A stretch of 64,000 nucleotides of DNA from Pyxicephalus adspersus (taxonomy: Eukaryota; Chordata; Amphibia; Anura; Pyxicephalidae). Location: assembly GCF_032062135.1 (NCBI RefSeq), contig NC_092860.1:155321796-155385795 (forward strand), read 5' to 3'. Shown piece after piece: positions 22,040-33,346 of this stretch (positions are counted from its first letter, which is position 1; the number at the start of each line of letters is the position of its first letter). The position numbers were made by a program, and so were the translations under genes. The notes under the pieces are model-generated. The model was not told where the DNA came from and ran no database searches. It saw nothing but the letters and a program-made list of their open reading frames with translations.

Positions 22040-22680
22040 TGTCCTCTATCCTTTCAAGTAATCTCGTTTGAGTTGTTCTGCTTCCTGACTAATATTTATT
22101 ACTATAGTCAGTTTGTGTGAAAAGTTGCTTTTTAATAGCATGTATTGGCTGTATGGTATACGCTAGGAGCTGAAAGCATGTAGAATTGTAGCCATCTTTC
22201 TTTCTGTAGAGTCTTGTTGTGATCTGGTGTTCATGCCTTACAATATAAAAAGGCGATGCGAGTGTAGTTGTAGTCCATGGTGAAAGATAAATTGTATGGA
22301 TTGTTTTGTAGCATGTTAACAAAGTGTGGAGCTTCTCCGTGGAACCTAGCCAGAGTAGGGGAATGTCATCAATGTATCTTCACCAAAGATAATTTTGGCA
22401 TAGGTGGTATTTGACAGCTGTTGGAATAGATCATTCTCCAAGATGGAGGTTGGCATGTGATGGTGCACAATTAGTTCCCATCGCCACTCCTTGTTTTTGC
22501 AGGTAAGTGGCGTTGTTGAAGAAATTTCTTTTGAGAATAAAGTCAAGGAGAGACAAAGAGATGGTTCTGATTTGGATTCCTCAGTCTTGCTCTTGTTAGA
22601 CACTTGACTGTGGCAAGACATAGCTTGGTCAACTTGCTCCCAAACTAAACCCCTCAATCTTTTACTACCCCCTCCCAAAA
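22040..22680 (-). mobile_element. Penelope-like retroelement, RT fragment P3
   Basis: On the minus strand the frames give FILKRNFFNNATYLQKQGVA, then MGTNCAPSHANLHLGE (the conserved MGT.CAP..AN block), then RYIDDIPLLW with an intact YIDD catalytic core near 22370, then TIHTIYLSPW and RLYRKKDGYNST. The frame shifts at least once between MGTNCAP and YIDD. A short plus-strand relative lies at 55385-55540. It lacks the linker and endonuclease. Confidence 0.8.
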
Positions 22681-23334
22681 CTTATCTTCCCCACCTATAC
22701 ACATTAAACACACCAACGTTGCTTAAATGGCCTACAGGCCTTTTATTAAACAAATATTTTACCATAACATATTAAACGAATAATAATATATAAATATTAA
22801 TTAGAACTATATATAAATATATCTATACATAACCATTACAAAATGTAAATTACTTTAACTGAACAAATATAATAATAACAAAATATAACAACAATACTTT
22901 TTCAGTAGAACTCCAAATACAATTTTAGTTGCAGGTCCTCTGAGGGTCCACCACTTCTAAAACCTTGGGCTCTGCACCATATCAATGAAATTGTTCCCAG
23001 CCGCCCATACATCCAGCTCAGGAACGCCATACCCCTCCTGGTGCAGACCCTCCACCAACAATTTAACACACCGGGACCCCCATACCTTAGATGGGTCCCC
23101 CGACATAAATATCACCAAAACAACCCACTCCCCTGAGGACTTTAACCGCCTAACACTTAAATTGCCAAAACAAAATTGGGGAGGGAGGGTGGGAAAAACT
23201 TTCCTTTCTTGCTATCCTTGGTAAAAAGCCTCAATTGTCTCATTCCTGACCTTTTTATTACCAATTGACCCCTCCTTTCATCCCTTCCCTGCGCCCCTTC
23301 CCTGCGCCTCTTCCCAAGTTGCTGTATAGTGTTA
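22681..23334. other. Unassigned DNA, AT-rich then C-rich
   Basis: 22740-22920 is strongly AT-rich. 22980-23300 is C-rich with the frame 22985-23224, which shows no family resemblance. Confidence 0.4.
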
Positions 23335-23515
23335 GGCACAAAATACCACCACCCAGCTATGGAAAACTTTCAGCTTTCTTGCTTGTGTATTTGGCCAACA
23401 GGTGCGGGATACAGGCACATCTGTTTCTAGGATTGTTAATGGGGTTGTTGATCCCACTCACAGCTGGCCTCATCTGGTGCCTCCACACTTCTGGATGTCC
23501 TGTACAGAGAAATAG
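23335..23515. repeat. Dispersed repeat, copy 2 of 3
   Basis: CTTGCTTGTGTATTTG.CCAACAGGTG, GCATCTGTTTCTA and CCACTTC..GATGTCCTGTACAG match copy 1 (9340-9500) in order and orientation. Confidence 0.6.
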
Positions 23516-23785
23516 AAAATAACCACAATACATACCGATCCAGTTCTGCTTTAAGAAATCCTTATACAGGGGCAAAACAGTCGCTGTGCTGAACATAAAC
23601 GTGGATACATTGCAAGTTCACATTTCAGCTATTAGTGTTAGATGAGTACTTATGGGGGCATCTCTGCACTTTTCAGGAATTGCATCCTATCAAAAAATGG
23701 TGAACACTGCTCAAAGCCAACTGCTGCTCAATCTTCTGCTGACTCGGCTCTTTGAAGCAAACATGATGTACAAAAGTCACAATTA

Positions 23786-24539
23786 AGCTGCGTACACACG
23801 ACCAATAATTATCGTTGGGAATGAACGACCGATTGACCAAAAATCGTTCTTAAAAAAAAAAAAGTGACAAACAAGGATAGTCGTTGGAACGACCAGCGTG
23901 GCGGATCCGATTGGACGACCATCGTTCACCATCTATCGTGTACAGTCGTTCAGTGATCATCGTGCCATGCTCGGAACATGAACGAATGAACATTCTATAC
24001 AGGCTGTATGTTATGTTGCCACGGCCTTCCATTTTTGGTCCATGAGAGTTTGGCCATCATTTCCACCACAGATTCCACTACCTTCTCTGCGGGGAAAACC
24101 AGAATCAACTCTGCATAAAAATAAATCAAAACCATATTTGAACTATATGTAAAAATACATTTTTCTTAAATATATAACCTACCTGCTCCTCCGGACGCAC
24201 CTCCGGCTGCTCCTCTACCTCCCGAGCACGGCGTCCTAATGCATAAAAACAAATACAGAACCAAAAATTGTCATTAAAAAATGAAAAAGAATTTTAAAAA
24301 AATACATAAACAAATTAAAAATAGTTTCCCAAAATATTACATTACCTGAAAGGAAAAATTTTCCAAAACTAAACTTTACGAACTGACAATTTATACTTGG
24401 CATTTTTTGGCGATATGACGCCTTAACGCATCCAATATATCCCTCTGTTTTTCAAATCGGACCACCTTTTCCTTAACCGGTCCTTGGATCGCTCGACACC
24501 AAACTTTCTATATTTTACGCTTCAACTTCTCTAAAACGT

Positions 24540-24573
<34 letters not shown>

Positions 24574-24884
24574 GGTAATCTAAATCTCAGGTGTAAAAGC
24601 ACCAAGCAGACACATCAAAGCAAAAGTTTCTTCCTTGAGAACACTTTGAAGGGCATATTGCACAGAGGGACAAAGGAACAGTGTGGTGAATGTCATTTGT
24701 TTGACCCGATCGTTCATACACACTATTCACTTCCTCTGGTGCACGTCACTTCATGTATAGTTAAAACGATCTCATCTATCGTGTGTACAATATCCTTGAA
24801 CGATCGTGTCGTTATCTGCATGTACAGGATCGGTTGTTGGTCATTCGTTTACCAACGATAATTATTGGAAGTGTGTACATAGCT
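23786..24884 (-). mobile_element. PIF/Harbinger-like element with TTA target duplication
   Basis: The left end AGCTGCGTACACACG and the right end (reverse complement AGCTATGTACACACT) start terminal inverted repeats of about 35 bp that share CCAATAATTATCGTTGG. TTA flanks both ends (23783-23785 and 24885-24887), the 3-bp TWA duplication typical of PIF/Harbinger. Both subterminal regions are dense in ATCGTTC/GAACGAT words, candidate transposase-binding repeats. On the minus strand near 24235-24185 a frame reads RRAREVEEQPEVRPEEQ and ends at CAG|GTAGGT; an acceptor TTATGCAG lies about 85 bp further. This suits a remnant of the accessory Myb/SANT-like gene. No transposase is seen, so the copy is non-autonomous. 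Confidence 0.8.
24539..24570. repeat. Poly-T run
   Basis: About 31 consecutive T inside the Harbinger-like element. Confidence 0.95.
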
Positions 24885-25019
24885 TTAGCAATCGAGCAAA
24901 AAGAGTGAACAACTTGGACCGTATACACAGAATAGAATCAAACTCGGGGGAAGTGATGCTTTGTTAAATAGGAATAATATCTGCATAAATATGAATAATA
25001 TATAACCCCATCCTTGCAC

Positions 25020-25400
25020 ATATATTCAATAGGTTCATGCGCACACATTCTTGCTTGTCTATGGACTCGTACATGCTTGCTGTAATTCCTTTGGCTTCCA
25101 TTGGCTCTTGCTGGCTTAACTGCCATACTTGCAGCTCCCAGTCTATACAATGATTCCTAATAAGGATAAATTGTATAGTTAGGATTGGCTAGTGGATGTG
25201 ATATGTAGGTCACCCATTGGCTGTTGCATTCCCCTAGCTTGGGATAGGTTAACACCATTTTGATGTGGGAAGACTGGCGCCAAGTGTCTAGAGTTTTGGT
25301 GTGGGAAGACAGCAGGGGTTGTCTAATTTTTGGTGTCGAGAAAAGGACCGGAAGGGCCATTGCCCCAACCCACCTGTCCTGCTATTCATTCATTGTCCTC
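25020..25400 (+). repeat. Retrovirus-like LTR end and leader, copy 1
   Basis: Aligns with 31470-31860 throughout: CTTAA.CTGCCATACT..CAG, CCCTAGCTTGGGATAGGTTA, CCATTTTGATGTGG.AAGACT and GACCCAGGCTTGC. TTTGGTGTCGAGAAAAGG near 25330 resembles a primer-binding site (TTTGGTGCCGAAA-type) just downstream of an LTR. CCATTGGCTG gives a CCAAT-like box. No gag, pol or env remains. The LTR assignment is inference from the primer-site-like motif. Confidence 0.4.
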
Positions 25401-25659
25401 TGCTGACCCAGGCTTGCTTAGGTCTGAGTGATTTATTACATACCTAATGGCAATTGGCATTTGTTATGGGAACTGCATCTTCTCACAGGCAGTAAGAGGA
25501 AATGTACACTGGGACTTTTTTGGCCTAAAATGGAAGTATTTTAGGTAAAATTAACAAGCATCCAACAAACCGCGTACCTAGTGATCATGCATAATACAAT
25601 GGTACAACCCAGTATGTTTAGCTGATGGGCTCCTCAGGGGACTTTTAGATACTCATAGG

Positions 25660-25980
25660 TGGTAATTAATGAAATGGTTACATTAGACAGTATCAATGCT
25701 GTATGTATGTATTTTTATTACTATGCACATATGTCAATAGATGGCATAAAACAAGTATATACATTTATGTATTTCTGAAAACTATCAAGTCTCACTGCAG
25801 TTGGTAAAATTCCTATGTAATTGGTACATATCACATATATAATTGGTATGTTTTAAATGTAAAGTTAGACATTGGGTATTTATGTATGTAAGAAGAGAAA
25901 TATACATTACTGACTTACATTAATAGATCACCAGTAATTGCAATTTTCAATATGGAAAATCAAGGCACATGATGCTTAAT
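25660..25980. repeat. Dispersed repeat, copy 1 of 2
   Basis: Matches 43436-43790: AATGAAATGGTAA, CAATAGA.GGCATAA, ATATACAT..TTATTTCTGA, TTGGTACATATC.CATATAT and TACATTAATAGATCAC. Non-coding; family not recognised. Confidence 0.55.
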
Positions 25981-26359
25981 CCTACATAGAAATGGGGGCA
26001 GAGGGGTAAGGAGGAATTTATTACAGTCAGTCTTTAAAAGTATAAATATAATGGTTTACTTACAGAATACCATATGATTGTATAGAGAAGGCTGTGTTGG
26101 GGTATTCTAACCTTCTGGATATCTGTTATACAACGTGGCTTCAAATGGACACATCCATAGGAATGCACTTTAGGCAATGAATGGACTATCTTTGTCTATT
26201 CAAAATTGAAATGGTAAAAAAGAATTGGCTTCTGAAACTGACATAGGATAATCTACAATTCCTCTAAATTATCAAATTGTAACTTGGGAGGGGAGGATGA
26301 GCATAGCCTCCAGTGTCTGGCAGTTTGAGCGGAGGGGTTGATGTGATATTTCTGTCTTT

Positions 26360-26960
26360 TATGGCAGGTTACCAGCATTATTTATGTACTGCAGATATTT
26401 CCATGAGATTGCCTGTCTTTGTTCGTTGTTTAGCTGTTCACCCAAGGTTTTTAAATCTAGGTCCTTTATTTCTTTACAAACTAAATTCAGAAATGTTTTA
26501 AGCTTATGAGTTGGAGGAAGGACATAAGATTTCAGGCATCTCAAGTGAATGGGTAGGGCATTTCCTACTTCTAGGTCTGTGTTATTATTATTATTAAACA
26601 GGATTTATATAGCGCCAACATATTATGCAGCGCTGTACATGAAATAGTGTTAAAGCAATTTCTTCTGTTGGGTCGAAAGGTTTCATCTTCATTCTACAGT
26701 TTGTATAAAGTATGTTCTGAAGTCCTCTATATTGAATTCAGGCGGTGTTTGGAAAGTATTGAGTCTAGTGTTTTTGTCCGTGATCTTGCAAAAAGATGAA
26801 AAACTTGAAACAATTCACGATATCAAAGTCAGCAAATGACAGAAAGAAACCCATTTTGATTATTTGCTTCTTTGGAAGTCAGAGTTTGAGAATATAATGA
26901 TTTCTATGTCTGTTGGTTGGGGTCTGGCTTGAATAGGTAATAATCCATGATTGGATTTCC
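26360..26960 (-). mobile_element. Penelope-like element, pre-RT ORF fragment P4
   Basis: The minus-strand frame 26544-26359 reads FLNLVCKEIKDLDLKTLGEQ then LNNEQRQAISWK, matching the region upstream of RT in Penelope-like proteins, where L-x-x-E-E-R-x-A-I is conserved. The block aligns with P2 (18060-18480), except that a 62-bp L2 tail is inserted at 26585. A hammerhead-like motif on the same strand lies about 200 bp upstream (27161-27222), where the LTR-like end of such elements would be. No RT core survives. Confidence 0.65.
26579..26652 (-). mobile_element. L2-like 3' tail inserted in Penelope fragment P4
   Basis: A 62-bp insert (26585-26646), TTATTATTATTAAACAGG..., with the TATAGCGCCAACATATTATG and CAGCGCTGTAC words, is flanked by GTGTTA at 26579-26584 and 26647-26652. 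The homologous Penelope copy P2 lacks the insert at this point. It is a severely 5'-truncated L2 insertion and gives a relative age: L2 jumped after Penelope. Confidence 0.85.
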
Positions 26961-27160
26961 CTAAGAGTCCAAAAGCCATCTCTGTATGACCCTAGAAGGT
27001 CCATTCTTACTGTATAGACTTTTTTTTTTCATTCCTCTAGCCAGTTTTCTATGTTTTAATGCCAGCCCTAATAAATTAAATATATTATATACAACACAGT
27101 ACTTCTATGTCATCAAACAAATGTGTGAAGAACCACAAAAGTCCCGACCATATAGAGCTT

Positions 27161-27222
27161 GTACAAAAATCCAGCACGTTTCACCATTACCATTTGGCTT
27201 CCTCAGGGATATCTTTTGTACA
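27161..27222 (-). ncRNA. Hammerhead-ribozyme-like motif, Penelope-associated
   Basis: On the minus strand: stem I GTACAAAA.(GAT).ATCC, core CTGAGGA, stem II A-CCA...TGG-T, core GAAA, then CGTGCT, then stem I return GGAT.TTTTGTAC. The two stem I strands pair over 4 + 8 bp around a GAT bulge. CTGANGA and GAAA are the invariant hammerhead core. The expected U before the cleaved base is C here, so this copy may be inactive. Penelope-like elements are known to carry hammerhead motifs in their LTR-like ends. Confidence 0.6.
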
Positions 27223-27259
27223 TCCCAGTCAATGGGAGATCATAATGGACACAAAACGT

Positions 27260-27949
27260 GTGATGATAAATGTGGTGAAGGTTAAAAACCTTGTTCAAGT
27301 TAGTGCTCCTTTTAAGAGATATAGATATAGATTTTTTTACGAGGATTTGTAATATTTCTATATTGATGTACATAAATGATTCATAAAAGTTTGGTTCTCC
27401 AATGAGGGTTGGTGTTTCTCATTCATCCATGAAGATTGTAAGGATGTATAGGGGAGGCACAGATTGTTAGAAGTATATTAGGGAGTGTTCAGAGGAGTCA
27501 GAATCACAGGTGATGGGGCACATCAATTCCAGTAAGTTCACCTTGAACCTCCTCCCAGCTCACCAGCCAAGACAGAGCTCAGGGACAAGTCTTGCACAAA
27601 CTCTTTATGGTCAGGACTTTTGTGGTTCAACCTTTTTTTGATGACATAGAAGTACTTTGTCTAGTATGATACCTAGGTCTTGTGAAGTGTTATCAGGACC
27701 AAGGTAAAATACTGATTGTGTCATGTAAATGGTTTTTCTTTGATACTTTGTAACAAATACACGTATATATTTCATACAATCCCTGAGCCATGAACCTCAT
27801 TTTTTTTTTTTTCCTCTATACATTATGATTGCTTAATGCGGTTGCTCAACATTTAGCATTGTTAGTGAAGAGGGTAATACCTTTAATGAAGTTCCCCCAA
27901 AAATTGTTCTTAAGACAGTGGTAATGATATGACTCCAGTAGGGACATTA
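27260..27949. other. Unassigned DNA
   Basis: AT-rich, with no family recognised. Confidence 0.4.
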
Positions 27950-28042
27950 GATTGTGAGCTCCTTTGAGGGACAGCTAGTAATATGACTATAGACTTTTGT
28001 ACAGCACTGCGTAGTATGATGGCACTATATAAATACTGTGTA
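27950..28042 (+). mobile_element. L2-like 3' tail
   Basis: GACATTAGATTGTGAGCTCC, GAGGGACAGCTAGTAATATG and GGCACTATATAAATACTGTG match the extreme 3' part of the L2-like family in plus orientation. Confidence 0.7.
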
Positions 28043-28954
28043 ATGGACAACTACAACATCACAAAACTTCTTCTGGAGGCTTTTTTTTTTTTTTTTTTTT
28101 TTTTCCCTTTCCAACTGGATGTTGAAATGCTTCATCTGTAATGCTTATGTGTATCATAGCCTGTTTTATTGTACAGACAAATGGGAGCCACTACTTCAAA
28201 CTCATTGTGTAAGTCCTGACACTTCTGTTTATAAGAACACCTTTTTTTCTCCTGAATGTTAGTAGACGGCTCTGACATTTAGGCTAAATCACCCTCTGGT
28301 TGTTTTTTCTTTGTCTTTGACCTAGCCCTTGTTTCCTTATAGTCTCATCTGTAATGGCGTAGCTAAGTCATCCAATTTTCAGACTTTTATTTTATTTTTA
28401 TTTTTTTTTAATGTACCAGTATGTCACACAAAATCTTGTCCTAGCAGCAGGGAATAAATCCATGAAACTCGATAACCAGAAACAAATACTTTTAATATGA
28501 AGCCAAAACAACTAAAATGTGTCCTTAGGGGCCATAACGCCCCCTAGAGGCTTAGTCTCCGTGAGTGACAATGTCTGTGTAACCCCAGTATGGCAGTAAT
28601 ATGACAAGTGGCCCATCATTCTCAAACTAATGACTACAAACCTCATCCCTGAGTTCCTTATAATCCACACTGGGTTTTTGTACATCATTGCAATTTAATC
28701 TCTTCATCCCTGCATATGTACAATTCTTTCAATATGGTTTTTATTTGTCAAATTGTTTGTTTAAAGTTATTTATGTGGGGTTTTTTGTGTGAACATGTTT
28801 GAGCTATGCACAGAACATTTTATGGAGTAAATTAAAAAAAAAAAAAAAATCATGGAGCTGACGGTACACGAGTGTAGAGAGATGGTAAAACTGGGATGTG
28901 AGACTGAATTGGTATTTTGGATGGTTTGGGTAGAGGTCTGGGATGGGCAATGAG
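28043..28954. other. Unassigned AT-rich DNA with poly-T and poly-A runs
   Basis: Poly-T near 28081-28104 and poly-A near 28833-28848. No gene or family recognised. Confidence 0.5.
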
Positions 28955-29070
28955 GATGTCACACAGGTTGTGGGAAACTTTCAAGCTGGGTGAAGGTTTT
29001 GTTTGAGGCTGAGATTAGGGAAGGGGTATAACTATTGGGGTGCTGATGGTAACTGGGCTGCTTGGGACTG
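28955..29070. repeat. Short dispersed repeat, copy 1
   Basis: AGGTTGTGGGAAA, GGGTG.AGGT, GCTGAG..TA.GGAA.GG and TTGGGGTGCTG are repeated at 30300-30405. In both places an L2-like tail is adjacent, so this may be a more internal part of that LINE family. Confidence 0.5.
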
Positions 29071-29119
29071 AGAAAAATGGTTGGGGTAGGAGTGAGGGAG
29101 TTTAAAGGTTTGGGATGAA

Positions 29120-29365
29120 AAAGAGTTGATTTACATAGCGCCAACATATTACACAGTGCTGTACATTAAATAGGCATTGCAAATGACAAATTCAGGCAGT
29201 GACACAGGAGGAGGAGAGGACCCTGCCCCAAAGAGCTTAACAATCTAGGAGTTGGGGGAGTTAAAACACAATAGGAGGGAGATATGTAGTGACAGTTTGG
29301 GGGAAAAAAATGGGGTTTGAGCGCTCTTTTAAATAAGCAGAAAGTAGGAGCAAACCGAATATGAT
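29120..29365 (-). mobile_element. L2-like 3' end, longer copy
   Basis: Runs from ACATAGCGCCAACATATTAC through GAGGACCCTGCCCC, AACAATCTAGGAG, CACAATAGGAGGGAG to GAGCGCTCTTTTAAATAAGC and AGAAAGTAGGAGCAAACCGA. The last words are the reverse complement of the coding end seen at 4165-4230, which ties the tail to the ORF2 C-terminus. Confidence 0.8.
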
Positions 29366-30231
29366 ATGACGAGACTAGGTGTTGCAATGTCCTTTGTGGC
29401 AGGGATGCCTACTTCTAGTTAATTGCCGCTTTTATTGTCCAAATAGTCACCATTGTAAATTCATCCTTGCAATGTCCACACTTTTTTTCCCCAGATGTTG
29501 GCAGACTGCTCTGCCTAAGTTTAAGCTAAATCAGCCTCTGGTTGTTTTTCTTCCTCGCTGAGGTCCAATGTGCTACATTCTTGTGACTCCACCTTCTCGC
29601 ACACCAAATCTTACGTAGCAATCCCTTATAAGGTATAAAAAAACTTCTTTGTTCTCAGCCTAAACCAAAGTTGTAATGAACTGCATAGACTTTTACTGAC
29701 TGTTTACAATGGAATTGATTTAGAAAAGTGCTGGTCTTCAGGAGTTGACTCACATGGCTCCACACACTATTACACAATTATGTAATAATTAGGTAATTGG
29801 GACTATTGTGGAGGATAACCTCTAATGACATGCATATCCAATAAGAAGTTCCTCCAAGTTGTGAGGCAGTCATTGGTGAAGGAGTGAACACATTATATAT
29901 GCACCGAGAATATTATTTTTATAGGCAATATATATATATTATAGATGATGTAGGGGGGGGGGGGGTGCTTAACATGAATAAAGCAATGTTGCAAACAAGG
30001 TCTTGGTACTCACCACTCTGGCCAGCACAGTTCTGTGTCCCTTCTTCCACTTCTCCTTCCAAACGCTCCCTTTAATCCATTTATGAAATGTGTCCTCTTT
30101 TGTGGCAGGTATGCCTAATTCTAGTGAATGGTCTTTTGTTGTCCAGACAGACGCCTTTGGAAACTCTAGTGTGTGGGTCCTGGCCATGTCTATTTCTGAG
30201 GACCTCTAAACTGCCAGTCTGTTTGGCTTTT
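29366..30231. other. Unassigned DNA
   Basis: Contains a 13-base G run at 29953-29965. No gene recognised. Confidence 0.5.
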
Positions 30232-30420
30232 TATTAAACGGGATTTATATAGCGCCAACATATTATGCAGCGTTGTACATCAAATAGGGGTTACAGACAG
30301 CAGAAGGTTGTGGGAAAGGTCCAGGTTGGGTGGAGGTGTAGCCTGGGGGGTTGAGGGTAAGGAAAGGTTATAGCTTTTGGGGTGCTGGTAAATGGGCTCA
30401 CTGGGGTAGGTATCACTGGG
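30232..30420 (-). mobile_element. L2-like 3' tail plus adjoining repeat
   Basis: TTATTAAACGGGATTTATAT and AGCGCCAACATATTATGCAG mark the L2 tail. From about 30300 the sequence matches 28955-29070. Confidence 0.75.
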
Positions 30421-30621
30421 TTGAAAAATAGATACTATAGGAATGCATTCAGGAATGTCTTATCGCTACCTGTACAGATGTAGATGGGTACCCCAGGAGC
30501 CTGATTCCTTGTTATTATCCCAGGTTCCCTTTTATATAGTTGGGTCCCATTAGGTAACATTGGGGACTCTTGGATTTGTTAGTGGGTGTGTTCTGTACGA
30601 TGACCATCAGTTGACACAACA

Positions 30622-30623
<2 letters not shown>

Positions 30624-30656
<33 letters not shown>
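30624..30656. repeat. (AC)n microsatellite
   Basis: About 16 AC units. The overlapping Cys-Val frame on the minus strand is an artefact. Confidence 0.95.
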
Positions 30657-30659
<3 letters not shown>

Positions 30660-30660
<1 letters not shown>

Positions 30661-31469
30661 TCACCCCACTAGATTGGGATTGATCAATGTAATTTGATGC
30701 ACCTCTCAACTAAATTTTGAAATGTGAATCTCTTAAGCTGAAATCTTAAGTTCAGAGGTCCATAAAAGTCCAGCTGGGTCATCTTGATGGATTTATTGCC
30801 CCTTGAAGGCCCTACTACCTACTACTGATCTGTTATGGAGAATAGGTCTTGTTTCCTGGCATCTGTATTGTTCCTTGGCAAACCAAACCCTGTATTGGTA
30901 TTTATTACCTTTTGTTACTTCTGTGAAGTCCTGGACTTGGTGGCCAGATGGTCAGTTCAAAGAAAAAACAGGTTCCATGTTTACACAATATTCCTGCACC
31001 TCTACACCGCCATTTATATTTATAAACAATCTTGAGGTGCAACAGTCACTGTGCTGCACATACATGGATACATTGCACATTCACCTTTCAGCTATATTAG
31101 TTAGATGTTGGACTCACAAAAAATGGTAATATTTAATTTATATATAATTATATATAATCCCATCCATGCACATGTATTCAATAAATAAAGGTTCAAACCC
31201 AAATGGGTCACTCAAACAAGTTGAAACATAAAATACACAGCAGTATTGTATAAATATAGGAATTCAAATCAACAAAATACAGTAAAGGAAACATGTTAGT
31301 AGGTAAACCCCTGTTGTAATATAATAGTGGTTATATAATAAAAGACACATAGGACAAAATACAAATGGATTCAGGAATGTAATATAGCTACCTGTTCAGA
31401 TGTAAATGGGTACCCCAGGGGCCTGCTTCTTGGAACTGTCGCTAACTTCTTTCCATGCTTCTTGTATGG
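30660..31469. other. Unassigned DNA
   Basis: AT-rich. The frame 30803-31129 shows no family motif. Confidence 0.4.
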
Positions 31470-31860
31470 CTAACTATTTCTTGCTTACAGACTCATACAT
31501 GCCTGCTCATTCCACTGGCTTAAACTGCCATACTCACAGCTCCCAGTCTATTACAATTTATCCCCATTCGGAATCGTTGGAATTGGCTAATGTATGCGAT
31601 ATGTAAAACACCTATTGGCTGTTAGATTCCCTAGCTTGGGATAGGTTAATTCAAACTTGGGAATTAATAGACCTTAAAACCATTTTGATGTGGAAAGACT
31701 GGTGCCAAGTGTCTGGAGTTTAGTGTGGGAAGACGGCAGGGGTCATTGAAATTTGGTGGTGAACAAAAGGTCCGGATGGGCCATCGCCCCAAACCACCTG
31801 TCCGTCTATTCATCCATTGCCCTCTGACCCAGGCTTGCCTAATCTAGAGTGATCTATTAT
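31470..31860 (+). repeat. Retrovirus-like LTR end and leader, copy 2
   Basis: Diverged direct copy of 25020-25400, with an extra 30-bp stretch after GGGATAGGTTAATTC. TTTGGTGGTGAACAAAAGG near 31752 is in the position of the primer-site-like motif. No viral genes are next to it. Confidence 0.4.
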
Positions 31861-31879
31861 ATACCTAATAGTAATTTGG

Positions 31880-32110
31880 TGTCTTTTATTCTTAAGGGTT
31901 TATATAGTGCTAACACACTGCTATACAATAAATATAGGTTGCAAATGCCAACAGCAACACAGGAAGAGGACCCTGCCCCGAAAAACTTACAATCTAGGAG
32001 GTGGGGGGGAATTGCCACACAATAGGAGGGAGAGATAATGTAGTAGTGACGGCTTTAAAAGACAAAGTGGATAGGCAAGTTTGAAAAAATGTTTTTTGAG
32101 TGCTTTTATA
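31880..32110 (-). mobile_element. L2-like 3' end
   Basis: GGGTTTATATAGTGCTAACA, GAAGAGGACCCTGCCCCGAA, ACAATCTAGGAGGTGG and CACACAATAGGAGGGAGAGA, ending with a degraded form of the GAGCGCTCTTTTA block. Confidence 0.75.
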
Positions 32111-33346
32111 GTTCAATTAGTCTTGCTTGAAATTGTTTAAAATAAACAGGAAAAAGGATAGAGAAGAATAACAGAAAAAACAAAACCAATTACCAGTCTG
32201 ATGAATCTTTAATAGTTTGCAATGGTAATAACATAGCATCATAACAGAATACCTATTTATTTATCTCAAAATATTGCAATTGGAGTGCTTTAACCATTCT
32301 TCCTATTTTCCATTTCAAGAATTTCTCATAAGAAATGTTCATATAGGCTAATAATCTTTCATATGTGCAGCACAAATTTAAATCTGCAATAAGGCAAGTG
32401 GCTAGGAATTTGAGTATCTTTCCACAGTTTAGTGAGTTGTAGTTTCCTATGAGCAATATGTGAATGACTATAGACCTAAAGTTGCTGGGAAATTGTTTGA
32501 TATTTACATGGCAATAAGGCTAGTTCTGGTACTAGGAGGGATGTACAATATGGTTAGTTGAGATATCAACTATAATAAATTCCAGTAAGATCTAATTCTC
32601 AAATATTCTGTGTTTGGGAGATTAAGTTCCATTTGCAAGTTGAAAAAGGATTTAATTCCCGTTGGGGGGTAAAAATATCTCTGTTCCATAATACCATACA
32701 ATGTCCATTTTGATATATTGTCAGATTGGGATGTGACCTAGACAATGCCAGAGTAGATGTACCTTATAGCCTAATGTCGTCTGAATTGTAGGATAGGAGG
32801 AAGATGCTGGAAGAGATCCCAACTTGGTAGCTGTAAGAAGTTGCTGAAAATTAAGACGTGGGTATAACAGACCATTCCATCTCAGCCCGGGGTTTGTGCG
32901 GAGAAGGTGCTACCTATAAAATATTTGTGGGAAAACTGCTGCAGCATAATAGTGTGACAAATGTGGGACTCCCATACAGCCAAATCTTTTGTCTAGTATT
33001 TTAAAAAGCACATCTAGGCCTATTCCATATAAGACATGTGTATTTTGTAGTGTGCAAAGATTTCTTTGGGTAGAGAAATCACAATAGTATGGAAATTAGA
33101 CAATATTTTTGGTAATATGAACATTTTGACAGTTCTCGCTGTCCCTGCCATAGAGATTTCACTTTATATTGATCCAATTCTCTGGGTAATTTTGACAGAA
33201 GATTAGCAAAACTAATTTGAAATTGGGTAGATTGGCGCAGGATATGAATCCCTAAAATTATTATAAATTTTGGTTCCCACACATAATGGAACTCAAGCAA
33301 TATGCAATGTTTTAAGATATTGTGGTATATAAATACTGTCAATGGT

